A stretch of DNA of 64,000 nt. It comes from CAZUTO01 sp964623085 (lineage in GTDB: Bacteria; Pseudomonadota; Gammaproteobacteria; Pseudomonadales; GM7GCV1). Location of the stretch: the NCBI GenBank assembly GCA_964623085.1, contig CAZUTO010000005.1, positions 1 to 64,000 on the forward strand, in the 5' to 3' direction. Made by a program: the position numbers and the translations under genes. Numbering within the stretch: position 1 is the first letter of the stretch; each line of letters opens with the position of its first letter. Of this stretch, positions 8,291-18,393 are shown in pieces. The notes beneath the pieces are model-generated. The model had not been told where the DNA came from. It ran no database searches and was given only the letters and a program-made list of their open reading frames with translations.

Positions 8291-9259
8291 TTAAAGTAAA
8301 CGCAGCGGCTGTTCCTGCAGCGCCGCTAACTGCTCGCGCAATTCTAGTATATGTTCCCCCCAGTATCGCTCAGTATTGAACCAAGGGAAAGCTTTTGGGA
8401 AAGCAGGATCAACCCAACGTCTAGAAAGCCAGGCCGCGTAGTGCATTATGCGCAGCGTTCTCAAAACCTCTACGACATGCAATTCCTGAGTATTAAAAGA
8501 GTTAAATTCTTCGTAGCCCTCAACAATACTGGAAAGCTGAATCTCTTGTTCTTGAATACTGCCACTAAGCAGCATCCAAATATCCTGCACGGCGGGCGCA
8601 GTGCGCGCATCATCGAAATCGACAAAATGCGGTGCTTCATTGCGCCAGAGTACATTGCCACTATGGCAGTCACCGTGTGTGCGTATTTTGGCAAGATCGC
8701 TGAACTGCTGTAAGCGGTCTTCCATGATGCCCAACAGGTCTTGGCTCAATGTTTCATAGGCGGACTTAAGCGATTCGGGAATAAACTCATCCAGAATAAG
8801 CGCGGCGCTATCTTTGCCAAACGATTGAATATCAATGCTGGGCCGATGTTTGAATTCCGTGCCACTGCCCACCGCATGAATACGACCTAAAAATCGCCCC
8901 ATGGTAAATAGATTGTCTTCGTTATCGAACTCCGGCGCGCGACCGCCTTGAAGGGGATAAAGCGAGAATCGAAAGCCGTTATAACTAAACAGCGTTTCAC
9001 CCTCGATTTTTAGCGGCTCAACAATAGGTAACTCTGCCTCAACCAGCTCTTGGCAAAACTGATGTTCTTCGAGTATTTGCTCGTCCGTCCAACGGGCAGG
9101 GCGATAAAACTTGGCCACAATGGCGGGTTCGTCTTCTATTCCGAGTCGGCAAACGCGATTCTCGTAGCTGTTTAACGCCAATACATGTCCACTTGCGCGC
9201 AAGCCAACCGACTCGACGGCGCTAAGTATCGTTTCCGGATCTAGGTTTGCGTAATCCAA
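8291..9259 (-). CDS. srkA: Stress response kinase A (YihE/SrkA)
   Basis: SrkA is a cytoplasmic Ser/Thr protein kinase with an aminoglycoside-phosphotransferase fold; in E. coli it protects against stress-induced death. The protein matches the family along its full length: LNSYENRV, VVKFYRP-like VAKFYRPARW, ILEEHQF, the catalytic loop HGDCHSGNVLWR (about residues 195-206), the metal-binding FVDFDDA, and the C-terminal RRWVDPAFPKAFPW. The start is TTG at 9259; no ATG or GTG lies between it and the upstream in-frame stop. It is probably a single gene, although yajQ lies upstream on the same strand. Confidence 0.95.
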   Translation of the reverse strand: MDYANLDPETILSAVESVGLRASGHVLALNSYENRVCRLGIEDEPAIVAKFYRPARWTDEQILEEHQFCQELVEAELPIVEPLKIEGETLFSYNGFRFSLYPLQGGRAPEFDNEDNLFTMGRFLGRIHAVGSGTEFKHRPSIDIQSFGKDSAALILDEFIPESLKSAYETLSQDLLGIMEDRLQQFSDLAKIRTHGDCHSGNVLWRNEAPHFVDFDDARTAPAVQDIWMLLSGSIQEQEIQLSSIVEGYEEFNSFNTQELHVVEVLRTLRIMHYAAWLSRRWVDPAFPKAFPWFNTERYWGEHILELREQLAALQEQPLRLL

Positions 9260-9396
9260 AGGGGTTGGATTGGACTCTTCGGTGGTCAGAATACTTACTC
9301 GATAGATCTAAAGTGCCAGCAGCATACCTGAGTGAGCCGACTATTGAATGGCTATTTCTGAACGCGCGATCTGAACGAACAATCTGTACGAATAAG

Positions 9397-9882
9397 TTAG
9401 TCGCGAAAATTAGTGAACTGAAAAGGCTGCCCAAGATCCGCTTCCCGCACCATCGTCATAACGGCTTGCAGATCGTCGCGTTTTTTTCCTGTTACACGCA
9501 CTTGGTCTCCTTGAATTTGCGACTGCACCTTCATCTTTTTGTCTTTAATGAGTTTGACAATCTTTTTCGCAACCAATGATTCCACACCTTCTTTAAAGCG
9601 CACATGCAGCGAAAACGTTTTGCCGCTGTGCAGCGCTTCCTCGTCATATTCCATCGCCATAGGGTCAATTTTTCGTTTGATCAATTGGCCGCGGAACATG
9701 TCCAGCAATTGCTGGCATTGGAAATCGGCTTCGGCCTTTAGGATCACCACCGAATCTTTAAATTCTGCCGACGCATCGACGCCACGAAAATCATAGCGCG
9801 TTGAAATCTCACGAGTAGTGTTGTCAGTGGCATTAAGAATCTCGGCGTTATCGACCTCCGAGACAATATCAAATGAGGGCAT
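9397..9882 (-). CDS. yajQ: YajQ family nucleotide-binding protein
   Basis: YajQ proteins are small cytoplasmic proteins with two RRM-like folds; homologues in Xanthomonas and Pseudomonas bind cyclic di-GMP and act as gene regulators. The protein of 161 residues matches the family throughout: MPSFDIVSEVD at the start, TRYDFRG, and the C-terminal VRVTGKKRDDLQ and LGQPFQFTNFRD. ATG at 9882 gives the canonical start; the four codons before it are not conserved in the family. Whether this copy binds cyclic di-GMP cannot be read from sequence. Confidence 0.95.
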   Translation of the reverse strand: MPSFDIVSEVDNAEILNATDNTTREISTRYDFRGVDASAEFKDSVVILKAEADFQCQQLLDMFRGQLIKRKIDPMAMEYDEEALHSGKTFSLHVRFKEGVESLVAKKIVKLIKDKKMKVQSQIQGDQVRVTGKKRDDLQAVMTMVREADLGQPFQFTNFRD

Positions 9883-9964
9883 AGCATCTTCCAAAAACTA
9901 AAAACAGAAGTTTAAACGACCAGAGACAAAGTCAAAATGTTTTGTGTTCGTATCGTTCCATCTT

Positions 9965-12900
9965 TTAGGGAGCGCTCGATGAACTCAATTCCATCTCAGT
10001 GTGAGTGCGCGCCGTTGGAAAATAGAGCATGGCTTTGACGCTGGTATCCGAATTGAATAAATACGCATATCGGGTCATTTGCGAGCGATAGGCTTCTGAC
10101 TCGCGTGCGCAGAACGCTTCCAGCGTTTCCCCTTCATTGGGCGACGAAGACTTGTAATCGATCACCCAGCGAGTGCGTTCACCGTCTACACTTATCTCCA
10201 CAAAAGTGCGATCAATCACCGCGCGCTGCAAGGTGCCACGTTGGTCTAAGTAATCCATGGCCACTTCGGCCTGATTATCCTCATGGTGTGTTGAAAGCAC
10301 CCATTTGCCGACTTTATCGCTGAGCATATGACCTAATGATTCAGACAGCTGGGCGATAGCGTCTTGTCGCTCACCGGGCTGAAAGCCACTGGCACGCAAT
10401 GCTCGATCCCACTCGCTTTCGAAATCAGCCGGTGTCGGATTTTGCATTTGTTGCTGCACTTCTTGTCTCACTATCTGCATCAGCGTTTCATGCAAAATAG
10501 TGCCAATAGCGCGCTGGCGAATGTTGGTGGCAACCGTAAAAAGCCCGTTATCCGAACTCGATTCTTTGGTCTGAGCTAGTTCAGTAAGGTCCGAAGGTAA
10601 AGGCCGGTCTAATGGTAGCCGTCTCAGATAGTCGAGCGTGAGTACCTGATCGCTATCACCTTCAATAGGCGGCACGACACCATCACCAAACTCGTCTTTG
10701 AGCTCGTCCCACAAGGGCTTCACCAATGAACGAGAGCTGGCCGATTTGAGAACGCCTTTGTCATCGAATTTTACAAGGCAAGACAACGTCAGCGATTTCT
10801 TTGCGCGCGTGCAACCAACATAGAGTAAGCGCGCAATTTCTTCCTCAGCGCGACGATTGCGTTCCGCTTTAAGGTAATCGTAAAGATCATCCTCACGACC
10901 TGCAGCGGGCTTGGCGCTAACAATATAACCAAGCGCGCCTTGTTCGTTTTCAGGTTCTGCATAGAGCAGCAATGGGTTTTCGTCACTTCTTGGTGAGCGC
11001 GAGAGCCCAACCAAATACACATGATCAAACTCCAATCCTTTGGCGTTATGAATCGTCATGATTTGCAGCCGGTCACTGCTGTTGTTTTTGTCTTTATGAT
11101 CAACACGCGGTTTCGCATAAAGGTCAGCTAGCTTTTCCTCAAAAAGCGGCCAGTCTTGAATGATACCCGCAGTTTCATCGGCTTCGAGGAGATCTAAATA
11201 ATCGTCGATATCCTGAAGATCTTCATCGTTCATTAAACCCGCTGGGCCATCTAGCGCACGCCAAAGTTCCTCTATTACTGTGCGCAAAGAAGACTGTGTG
11301 AACTCAGCAAATGAAGAGGCAAAAACTTGTTTTAGGCGCGTTAAAATTGTTTGAGCATCCGCACTTAAATGAGTGTTGTCCGATGCATGACAAATCGCTT
11401 CCCAAATTGTCATAGGCTCCTTGCCTGATTCTTTAGCAGCCTTAGCATCCGGCTGCCACTGGGATAGGTGCAACAAATCAGCGTTACTCAACCCAGCCCA
11501 GGGTGCGCGCAAAACGGCAAGCCAAGCGATACGATCTGCCGGCACACAGAGTGCGCGGGTGAGGCTGTGAATATCAATCACTGCCATGCGGTCCTGCAAT
11601 CGGTCTATTTTTTGTGCTTGCCAGCGCAGCCCTTGTGCTCGCAAGGCAGGAAGGATGTCATTAAGGTGAGGCCGACTTCTAACGAGTAACGCAACATTGT
11701 CGTCATCCGTTTCAAGTTTTTTGGCAATATCGCGCGCGAGTGCTTCAGCCTCTTCAATGTGAGAAGCAAACCCCCGTGCGCTCACTTTATGGTTTGAGGC
11801 GCTGCGCGTGCTATCAGCATGGCGAAAGCCTACTTGGCCCAGCGAGAGAGTATCCTTAGGTTTAAAAATCTGAGAGAACTGCGCGTTTACCCAGTCCACA
11901 ATTTGTGCGTCAGAGCGAAAATTAGCGGTCAGGTCTAGTGGCTCCAGCGCAACGGTGCCAATTCCTTGCTGGCGCGCGCGCACAAAAAGACTCACGTTCG
12001 CTTTGCGGAAGCTATAAATGCTCTGCATGCCGTCACCAACAATAAACAGCGTACGGCCATCATCCGGCTCCCAGCCATCGGTTAAACATTCGAGCAGCTG
12101 AACCTGAAGGCTCGCGGTGTCTTGGAATTCGTCCACCAGAATATGATCAATACGATAGTCCAACCGCAGGGCTAAAGATGTCGGTCTATCGTCACGACGC
12201 AGCGCTTGCAGTGCCGTCATGGCGATATCGGGGTAGTCCGTTTCGCCACCAGCTTGCACCTGTAACCTGAATTCGGCGGCGAGGGTAGGAAGCAATTGCA
12301 GTAAGGCTTGGCTCTGCGCCAACCGGCCTTCATCTAATTCCGATTGCGGCAATACCTGGACGCGTTGCATCACAGGCAGAATATCGTCGAGTTGGCTAAG
12401 CGTTTCTACCAGTGCCTTAAAGGCATTTTTCTGCGCATCTGCTTGCTCTGGGTCAGCGCTATCTTTTGCCGTTGGAAAACCACTTTGAACATTCACCGAT
12501 TTTCTGAATTTATCCAAAGACTTTGGACACAGAAACGCAATAAGCGCCTTCCACTGCGGTAGATATTCAGGAGAGGGCAGAGGGTAGTCCGGCGCTAGGT
12601 CTTCAGAAAGATATTTTGCGGTGCCAGGGTTATCTGCCGCATTTTTCAGTGCGTAGTCGAGCAGCATTTCAATGTCGCTCGCGAACGGCTGCAGTAATTC
12701 ATCGAGCAATTCAACACGATCTTCGATCACTTGGTTAAGCAGCGTTTCCAAATAATCTTGCTGAACAATCTGTTCATCGTAGACCAAAGGCAACCAGCTA
12801 TCGCGACTGCCGAGCATGTCTGCCAGCAATGAAGCCACTTCACCAATATTGCCGTCGAATTGCCCGCATAGGTAGCGAAGGTGTTCACCGGTTGGCGTAT

Positions 12901-13387
12901 CTCGGTCGAGATGATCCAACATGGCTTCAGCAGCATTCAAATACAGGTGGCCCGGTTTCTCAGCCACATTGGGAGGCAAGCTCACGCCCGTATCTAGGCA
13001 CAACTGGCTGGCGATCTGGCGACAGAACGCATCAATGGTGTGAATCTGCAAACGCCCTGGGTTTTCGATCAGTTCCCAGCCTTGTTCGGTATCTCGCGCT
13101 AAGGCCGCGTTTGCCAAATCCCGCGTGTGTTGTTGGTGCGAGCTTTCTATATTTGTGTTTGCGCGCGCCTCTGCAAGTGCTTCCACTAAACGCTCGCGCA
13201 TCTCAGCCGCGGCTTTACGCGTGAAGGTAATCGCCAAGACATTCTCAGGCGACGTCGCTTTGCTTAACAGTTTGAGAGTGCGTTGAATAAGTAGCTCTGT
13301 TTTGCCCGAGCCAGCGGGTGCAGATACAGCGAATGACGCAGTGCAATCGAGTGCGCGTTCACGAGCCGCATAATCAGGCGCGCTCAT
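9965..13387 (-). CDS. UvrD-type helicase-nuclease, AddA/RecB-like
   Basis: This 1140-residue protein is a superfamily 1 helicase with a C-terminal nuclease, probably one subunit of a double-strand-break end-resection enzyme. All helicase motifs are visible: Walker A APAGSGKTELL (about 23-33), ITFTRKAAAEM, Walker B LVDEFQDT, VGDGMQSIYSFR, LTANFRSD, MTIHNAKGLEFDHVYLVG and LLYVGCTRAKKSL. The C-terminus has a RecB-family PD-(D/E)XK nuclease with VIDYKSSS and the QMTRYAYLF helix. It overlaps the upstream nuclease gene by 4 bases (ATGA), so the pair is translationally coupled. It is AddA-like rather than RecB of a RecBCD set, as no recC or recD is adjacent. Confidence 0.92.
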   Translation of the reverse strand: MSAPDYAARERALDCTASFAVSAPAGSGKTELLIQRTLKLLSKATSPENVLAITFTRKAAAEMRERLVEALAEARANTNIESSHQQHTRDLANAALARDTEQGWELIENPGRLQIHTIDAFCRQIASQLCLDTGVSLPPNVAEKPGHLYLNAAEAMLDHLDRDTPTGEHLRYLCGQFDGNIGEVASLLADMLGSRDSWLPLVYDEQIVQQDYLETLLNQVIEDRVELLDELLQPFASDIEMLLDYALKNAADNPGTAKYLSEDLAPDYPLPSPEYLPQWKALIAFLCPKSLDKFRKSVNVQSGFPTAKDSADPEQADAQKNAFKALVETLSQLDDILPVMQRVQVLPQSELDEGRLAQSQALLQLLPTLAAEFRLQVQAGGETDYPDIAMTALQALRRDDRPTSLALRLDYRIDHILVDEFQDTASLQVQLLECLTDGWEPDDGRTLFIVGDGMQSIYSFRKANVSLFVRARQQGIGTVALEPLDLTANFRSDAQIVDWVNAQFSQIFKPKDTLSLGQVGFRHADSTRSASNHKVSARGFASHIEEAEALARDIAKKLETDDDNVALLVRSRPHLNDILPALRAQGLRWQAQKIDRLQDRMAVIDIHSLTRALCVPADRIAWLAVLRAPWAGLSNADLLHLSQWQPDAKAAKESGKEPMTIWEAICHASDNTHLSADAQTILTRLKQVFASSFAEFTQSSLRTVIEELWRALDGPAGLMNDEDLQDIDDYLDLLEADETAGIIQDWPLFEEKLADLYAKPRVDHKDKNNSSDRLQIMTIHNAKGLEFDHVYLVGLSRSPRSDENPLLLYAEPENEQGALGYIVSAKPAAGREDDLYDYLKAERNRRAEEEIARLLYVGCTRAKKSLTLSCLVKFDDKGVLKSASSRSLVKPLWDELKDEFGDGVVPPIEGDSDQVLTLDYLRRLPLDRPLPSDLTELAQTKESSSDNGLFTVATNIRQRAIGTILHETLMQIVRQEVQQQMQNPTPADFESEWDRALRASGFQPGERQDAIAQLSESLGHMLSDKVGKWVLSTHHEDNQAEVAMDYLDQRGTLQRAVIDRTFVEISVDGERTRWVIDYKSSSPNEGETLEAFCARESEAYRSQMTRYAYLFNSDTSVKAMLYFPTARTHTEMELSSSSAP

Positions 13388-15978
13388 GAATTACCTCCCG
13401 TCTCTTTGATCTCAAGCAAAGTTGCCCGCTCCAGCGAACGGTGCAAGGGAATCAATGGGTCGCGCCGTCCGAAGCTGCTTTTTGTTTCGTGCACCTGCGC
13501 GTCACCATCAGCATAAGCTTGCGCCAGAGCGCTGAGGCTGTCGCGCCAACTATCAATTTGCTCAGCCCAATCCTCAGAAGGCGATATACCGTTTTCATTT
13601 GCGTTACCAAGGCCGATCAGCCTAGCTTCGGTCGGTGCTAGCTGCACAAATGCAACGGCATCTGGCGCGTCAGGTAGGCTAATAGCATAGAGTGGCAACT
13701 GCGGTTCCGAAGGTGGGCTTTCTTCCCACTTACCTTTTGAAAGTTGCTTAGAGGTTTTGTAATCCAAAAGCACAACGGAGCCGTCTTCTAATCGGTCAAT
13801 ACGGTCGATGCGCAGCTTAAAACTCAAGCCGCAAAGCTCGGCAGAGAGATCCTGCTCAATCGCCTCAACCTGAAACGGACGCCGATCAGCTTCTATCTCT
13901 AACCATCGCATGCCAAGGCTAGCCAGTCTTTGTATCTCTAATTGCTCATGCGCTTTAGAAATCGAAGCCATAGACGCAAACTTGCTCGATCGCCAAGTAC
14001 GCAGTGCAGATTCCGCTGCTCTCGCACAAAGAATTGCACGGACATCTTCATCCATCGCAATCAGCGTTGCCTGGTTTTTTAAATCCGCCCAGATCACTTC
14101 CATCATGTAATGCACGAGGTTGCCGCGGTCGCGCGCATCTAAGCCAATCTTGGTTTCTTCCAATGGCCGCGCATGAAGTCGCCCGGTAGCAAACGCATCA
14201 AAAGGCGAGGCCGCCATTTGCTGAAGCAAGCTCGCAAAGCTACGAACTTGGTGTTCGTGTTCTTTTAGCACTGGTGCATTGAGAGTATCGATAAATTCGA
14301 AATCAAATGTTGGTGCTGTTGCTGCTGGAGCAGTTTCAGGAGGCAGAACCAATTCTTGAAGGCCTTCTGGCAACAAGCGACTGGCAGAAAGCGCCACGCC
14401 GTCAGATTGCTCGCTGTAGCTAAACACCACATCTTGCGCCGCGCTATTTAATCGGTGTAGTAGTTTTCGAGCGACGGTCGTTTCGATGGATCGATCCGCC
14501 CCAGGCATACCAAATTTGCGCTGCAACCCAAGGGGCAACAAGGGGTTGGGGTTAGGAGAGGCGGGCCATTGATTGTGATCCACGCCGATCATCCAAAGGT
14601 GGGTGTAGTCTGCTGCTGCCTCCACGGTATCGAGCAGGCGCACGCCAACATGCGCTGCACCAGGGTCTGTGCGTGGCCGGTCACAAATTTGTTGGAGCAG
14701 TGAGAGGGCATCGCCCATCGCGAGTTCAGTCGCCACCGCGCCGCAAGCCGCATAGTCGCGCAGAAGATCAAGCCATAGCTGTCGAATGGCGGCGGTAGTT
14801 TCTGCGTTTTTGTCATTACTCGTTCTTGGCCAGCCCAACGTATCTAATTGCTGACTAAAGGTCGTGGCCCATTGTTCAGGAGTCTGTAGTTTGGGCGCGC
14901 GCCGTCGAATGTCTTCAAACGCGATCAGCCGTTGGCTAATATCTGCGTGACTGTCGGACAATTTGTGTTTAATACATTCACGCAGAATAGCGGATGAAAG
15001 CTCCCGCAGTTGCGTATTGCAGACTTCTTTGTCCCAGTCGGCGCGCACGCGGTAATCGTTTTCATTGCCCCAAAGCGGCGAGTGAATAATCAGCCTCGCC
15101 TGCGCGAGCTTGAGTTTGTGGCGATTGATTTGCAAAAGCCCAAGCGCGGATTGAATCGCACCTGTTTCTGACGCAGGTGGTTTAAGTGCGCTACTAATAT
15201 AATGTGCGCTATCAAGCTTGCTGCGAACCAGCCTTTTGCTACGGAGTCTGTCGGCGCGCAGATCACGGTGGACGATTCCCACACGAGCCTGCGGGTTATT
15301 ATTAAGAATCGAATTCGCCCAGCTTGCTGCAGCTAACAACTCCTCAGATTGCTCCGCCCCCGACCATAAATAGCTGCTGCTTTTAGTATTGGCGTAATCC
15401 ACAAATTCAACGGATGCGTAACAATGCGCTAACCATTGCTTAAGCAGCGGTGGTGGCTCGTCGAGAAACGCATACAGATAACAGCGTTCTGACACATCTG
15501 ACACACTAGACTGAGCTTCACTCGCAGCGCATTGCCGCAAAATTTCATGCTCAAGGGTGCTGAGCTTATGCTGGCTCAGCAAGTCATCAAAGCACTCGAC
15601 CGTTTCTGAAAAGTACGCCTCTTGGCCAATTTCGGATGACTTAAGCATATCCAGCGGCACATCAAAACGCTTTAGATACCGCCATGCCGATAGCGCCTGG
15701 GTGGCGAGATGCGCGGCTTGCAAGTTTGGATGCTTTGCCTGGCTTTTTGTCAGTGCTTTCTCCATCAGCCAACGCAGCTGAACATCATTGGCAATGGGCA
15801 ACTCGGCTTTTTTTGATACGGACTCACTGAGCCATGCGCTAAATACATGAATGGGCGCGGCAGTGGTGACGTTGGTCTTTAGCGATTCAAGCCGGTAACG
15901 CCGAAGCTGCTGCGCCAGAGGCTGGTTGGGCGTGAGGATTAGGTTATCGGTATCTAAAGCGAGTGTTATGTCTTCCAT
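13384..15978 (-). CDS. AddB-like PD-(D/E)XK nuclease (TIGR03623-type DNA repair protein)
   Basis: This 864-residue protein is the partner of the downstream helicase. The first 600 residues look like a degenerate helicase scaffold without a Walker A motif. The C-terminus holds a PD-(D/E)XK nuclease with LRIDRIDRLEDG, VVLLDYKTSK and the EPQLPLYAI helix. This architecture matches the family I know as probable DNA repair protein TIGR03623, found next to UvrD-type genes in beta- and gammaproteobacteria. It would fill the AddB place: inactive helicase, strand-specific nuclease and recognition-sequence scanning. AddB iron-sulphur cysteines are not evident. It sits 15 bases after murI and overlaps the helicase gene by 4 bases. 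Confidence 0.88.
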   Translation of the reverse strand: MEDITLALDTDNLILTPNQPLAQQLRRYRLESLKTNVTTAAPIHVFSAWLSESVSKKAELPIANDVQLRWLMEKALTKSQAKHPNLQAAHLATQALSAWRYLKRFDVPLDMLKSSEIGQEAYFSETVECFDDLLSQHKLSTLEHEILRQCAASEAQSSVSDVSERCYLYAFLDEPPPLLKQWLAHCYASVEFVDYANTKSSSYLWSGAEQSEELLAAASWANSILNNNPQARVGIVHRDLRADRLRSKRLVRSKLDSAHYISSALKPPASETGAIQSALGLLQINRHKLKLAQARLIIHSPLWGNENDYRVRADWDKEVCNTQLRELSSAILRECIKHKLSDSHADISQRLIAFEDIRRRAPKLQTPEQWATTFSQQLDTLGWPRTSNDKNAETTAAIRQLWLDLLRDYAACGAVATELAMGDALSLLQQICDRPRTDPGAAHVGVRLLDTVEAAADYTHLWMIGVDHNQWPASPNPNPLLPLGLQRKFGMPGADRSIETTVARKLLHRLNSAAQDVVFSYSEQSDGVALSASRLLPEGLQELVLPPETAPAATAPTFDFEFIDTLNAPVLKEHEHQVRSFASLLQQMAASPFDAFATGRLHARPLEETKIGLDARDRGNLVHYMMEVIWADLKNQATLIAMDEDVRAILCARAAESALRTWRSSKFASMASISKAHEQLEIQRLASLGMRWLEIEADRRPFQVEAIEQDLSAELCGLSFKLRIDRIDRLEDGSVVLLDYKTSKQLSKGKWEESPPSEPQLPLYAISLPDAPDAVAFVQLAPTEARLIGLGNANENGISPSEDWAEQIDSWRDSLSALAQAYADGDAQVHETKSSFGRRDPLIPLHRSLERATLLEIKETGGNS

Positions 15979-15993
15979 GGGTAACGCGTTCTC

Positions 15994-16848
15994 CTAGAGC
16001 GCTAGAATCTCAAAAGGCGCTAACCTGAATGGCGCAATCTGCTTGCTCATCGCCGAGAGCGCCGGGTCATCCTGTGTCATCAGGGCCTGATGTTTTTGTT
16101 TTTCGTATTCTGGTGTTTCGTATTGGACGGGTTTTGCTTCCGTTTGCAGTGGTTGATCGGCGGGCGTAATCAGCGTTTCAACTCGCCGCGCGATAGCCTT
16201 GCCGGAATCAATCAACCGCACGTTTTCTGAAAAAAGACCGGTTAATTCCTCCATCAAAAGCGGAAAGTGCGTGCAGGCAAGCACCAGTGTATCGAGTGAT
16301 TCTTCTGCCAATAACGGCGCCACAATTTGCTCTAGTGTCGCCATATCCGGCGCAGTGCCACGCAGTTTGTCCTCTGCCATGGTCACCAGCTCCGAACTGC
16401 CGACTCGCACCAGTGTACAATCTGGCGCGAACTCTGCAATGAGTGAGTCGGTATAGCTGCGCTCCACTGTACCCGGTGTGGCGAGCAAACCAATCACCTT
16501 TGATTTCGATGCCACTGCGGCAGGCTTGATCGCAGGCACCACACCTACAAAAGGAATATCGAACTGATGACGCAATTCATTCAGCACCAATGTGCTCGCA
16601 GAGTTACAGGCAATCACCGCGATATCCGGTTTTGTCTCTTCAATAAAACGCCCCACAACGGCCACCACGCGCTCAAGCAAACGCGCCTCAGAAAGCGTGC
16701 CATATGGAAAGGCCGCGTTATCACAGGCAAAAATGAGCTCTACATCGGGTGTGCGCTGACTGATCTCCCTCAACACGCTCAGACCGCCGACGCCTGAATC
16801 AAACACCAATACTCTAGCGGGCGATTGAATGGACGTGGTTGTCGGCAT
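15994..16848 (-). CDS. murI: Glutamate racemase
   Basis: MurI interconverts L- and D-glutamate in the cytoplasm, supplying D-Glu for peptidoglycan. The two catalytic cysteines are present: C81 in ACNSAST and C192 in ACTHFPLL. The N-terminal FDSGVGGLSVL (about residues 16-26) contains the conserved Asp, and FPYG is the usual substrate loop. The 284-residue length is normal. It is the first gene of a leftward operon with two DNA-repair genes and is divergent from rmuC. The C-terminal tail after about residue 235 is variable. Confidence 0.96.
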   Translation of the reverse strand: MPTTTSIQSPARVLVFDSGVGGLSVLREISQRTPDVELIFACDNAAFPYGTLSEARLLERVVAVVGRFIEETKPDIAVIACNSASTLVLNELRHQFDIPFVGVVPAIKPAAVASKSKVIGLLATPGTVERSYTDSLIAEFAPDCTLVRVGSSELVTMAEDKLRGTAPDMATLEQIVAPLLAEESLDTLVLACTHFPLLMEELTGLFSENVRLIDSGKAIARRVETLITPADQPLQTEAKPVQYETPEYEKQKHQALMTQDDPALSAMSKQIAPFRLAPFEILAL

Positions 16849-16993
16849 AGTTTTTTAGGCAGCGTAGAAATCGAAAAAATATAGCCATAGCATACTGCTT
16901 TTTTTGCTGCTGTGGTCCAACAAATTTGCCGTCGATAAGATCGCCTTTCTGGTGCATCCAAGCTAGCATGTAGGCTCTGATATGGGTTGATTG

Positions 16994-18358
16994 ATGGACA
17001 CTCTGGATTTAATGAATTTCTCCGATGAAACAGTGCTGATTGTGCTGGCTTCTGCCGCGCTACTTTTTCTGATTCTTTGGTTTATCGGTCTGTTTATTGG
17101 GCAGAAGCGCAAGCACGAACTGCGCTCAACAGAAGAAAAATTAGCGGAGTCCGATGGGCAGTTACAGCAAGTCTCGGCTGAGCGCGAGGCGGTCTATACG
17201 GAGTTCACCTCATATCGCGAGCAAGCAAAGTCAAGAGAGCATGCGCTTTTCAGCAAGGTAAAGGTGGCCGAAATGCGCGCGCATGAACAGCTCAAAAACC
17301 ACAAGCAGCTCAACCAAGAGATTGTGAAATCCCAAGATAAGCTACAAAGGGATTTTGAAGCGTTATCTTCCAAAGTGTTTGAAGAAAGCCGCAAGAAATT
17401 TGAGGGCGAAAGCAAGCGAACGCTAGACAGCACGCTAGACCCGCTCAAAAAAGAGCTCGAAGACTTCCGCAAGCGCGTGGATGAAACACATCAAGAAGAA
17501 GTCAAAGGTCGCAGCCGGTTAGAAGGCCAGATTCAAGAACTACAAAAACAAACACTGCAAATTGGGCAAGATGCCGTGAACCTTGCCGCAGCATTAAAAG
17601 GCGAGAGCAAATCCCAGGGCAACTGGGGTGAGATGGTGTTAGAACGTCTGCTAGAAGACTCCGGACTAGAGAAGGGCAGGGAATACGAAACGCAAGCCAG
17701 CTATCGCGATGAGGCCGGCAGCCTCAAGCAACCCGATGTGGTACTTCACTTGCCTGAGAACAAGTCTATCGTCATCGATTCCAAAGTCTCGCTGGTCGCC
17801 TATGAGCGCTTTTATAATGCCGAGAATGATCAAGAGAAAGACACCGCATTAAAAGAGCACCTGCAATCGGTACGCACGCACTTTAGTGGCCTCAGCGGCA
17901 AATCCTACGAGAACCTAGAACAGATCAATACCCTCGATTTCGTATTGATGTTTGTGCCGGTAGAGCCTGCCTATTTGTTGGCGTTACAAGCAGACCCTTC
18001 TTTGTTTCAGCAAGCCTATGACAAAGGCGTGGTCATGGTGTCGCCCACAACACTAATGGTCACACTAAAAACCGTGGCCAGTATTTGGCGCCATGAAAAG
18101 CAAAATCGTAACTCGCAAGAAATCGCCGAGCGCGCCGGTGGCCTCTATGATCAGTTTGTGCTTTTTATTGAATCACTGGATGATCTCGGCAAGAAAATTG
18201 ACCTCACACAACGAAGCTTCGAGACAGCGCGCAAACGCCTATCGGATCAAAAGGGCGATCTAGTTGGTCGCGTAGAAATTCTCAAAAAGCTAGGCGCAAA
18301 AGCAAAAAAACAAATGCCCGATTCAACCAAGCAATTGCTAGACGACAGCGAAAGCTAA
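16994..18358 (+). CDS. rmuC: DNA recombination protein RmuC
   Basis: RmuC proteins limit DNA inversions at short inverted repeats and have a predicted PD-(D/E)XK-like nuclease core. The 454-residue protein has one N-terminal membrane segment (about residues 15-38), a long coiled coil (about 45-195) and the conserved RmuC core with GESKSQGNWGE, VIDSKVSL and VSPTTLM. ATG at 16994 follows directly after a TTG; the ATG is taken as the start. It is divergent from murI and its repair genes, so DNA-maintenance genes sit on both sides of the shared promoter region at 16849-16993. Confidence 0.95.
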   Translation: MDTLDLMNFSDETVLIVLASAALLFLILWFIGLFIGQKRKHELRSTEEKLAESDGQLQQVSAEREAVYTEFTSYREQAKSREHALFSKVKVAEMRAHEQLKNHKQLNQEIVKSQDKLQRDFEALSSKVFEESRKKFEGESKRTLDSTLDPLKKELEDFRKRVDETHQEEVKGRSRLEGQIQELQKQTLQIGQDAVNLAAALKGESKSQGNWGEMVLERLLEDSGLEKGREYETQASYRDEAGSLKQPDVVLHLPENKSIVIDSKVSLVAYERFYNAENDQEKDTALKEHLQSVRTHFSGLSGKSYENLEQINTLDFVLMFVPVEPAYLLALQADPSLFQQAYDKGVVMVSPTTLMVTLKTVASIWRHEKQNRNSQEIAERAGGLYDQFVLFIESLDDLGKKIDLTQRSFETARKRLSDQKGDLVGRVEILKKLGAKAKKQMPDSTKQLLDDSES

Positions 18359-18393
18359 GCGCCTTGTTAAAAAAATTTGGAGTGCCAAAGAAC

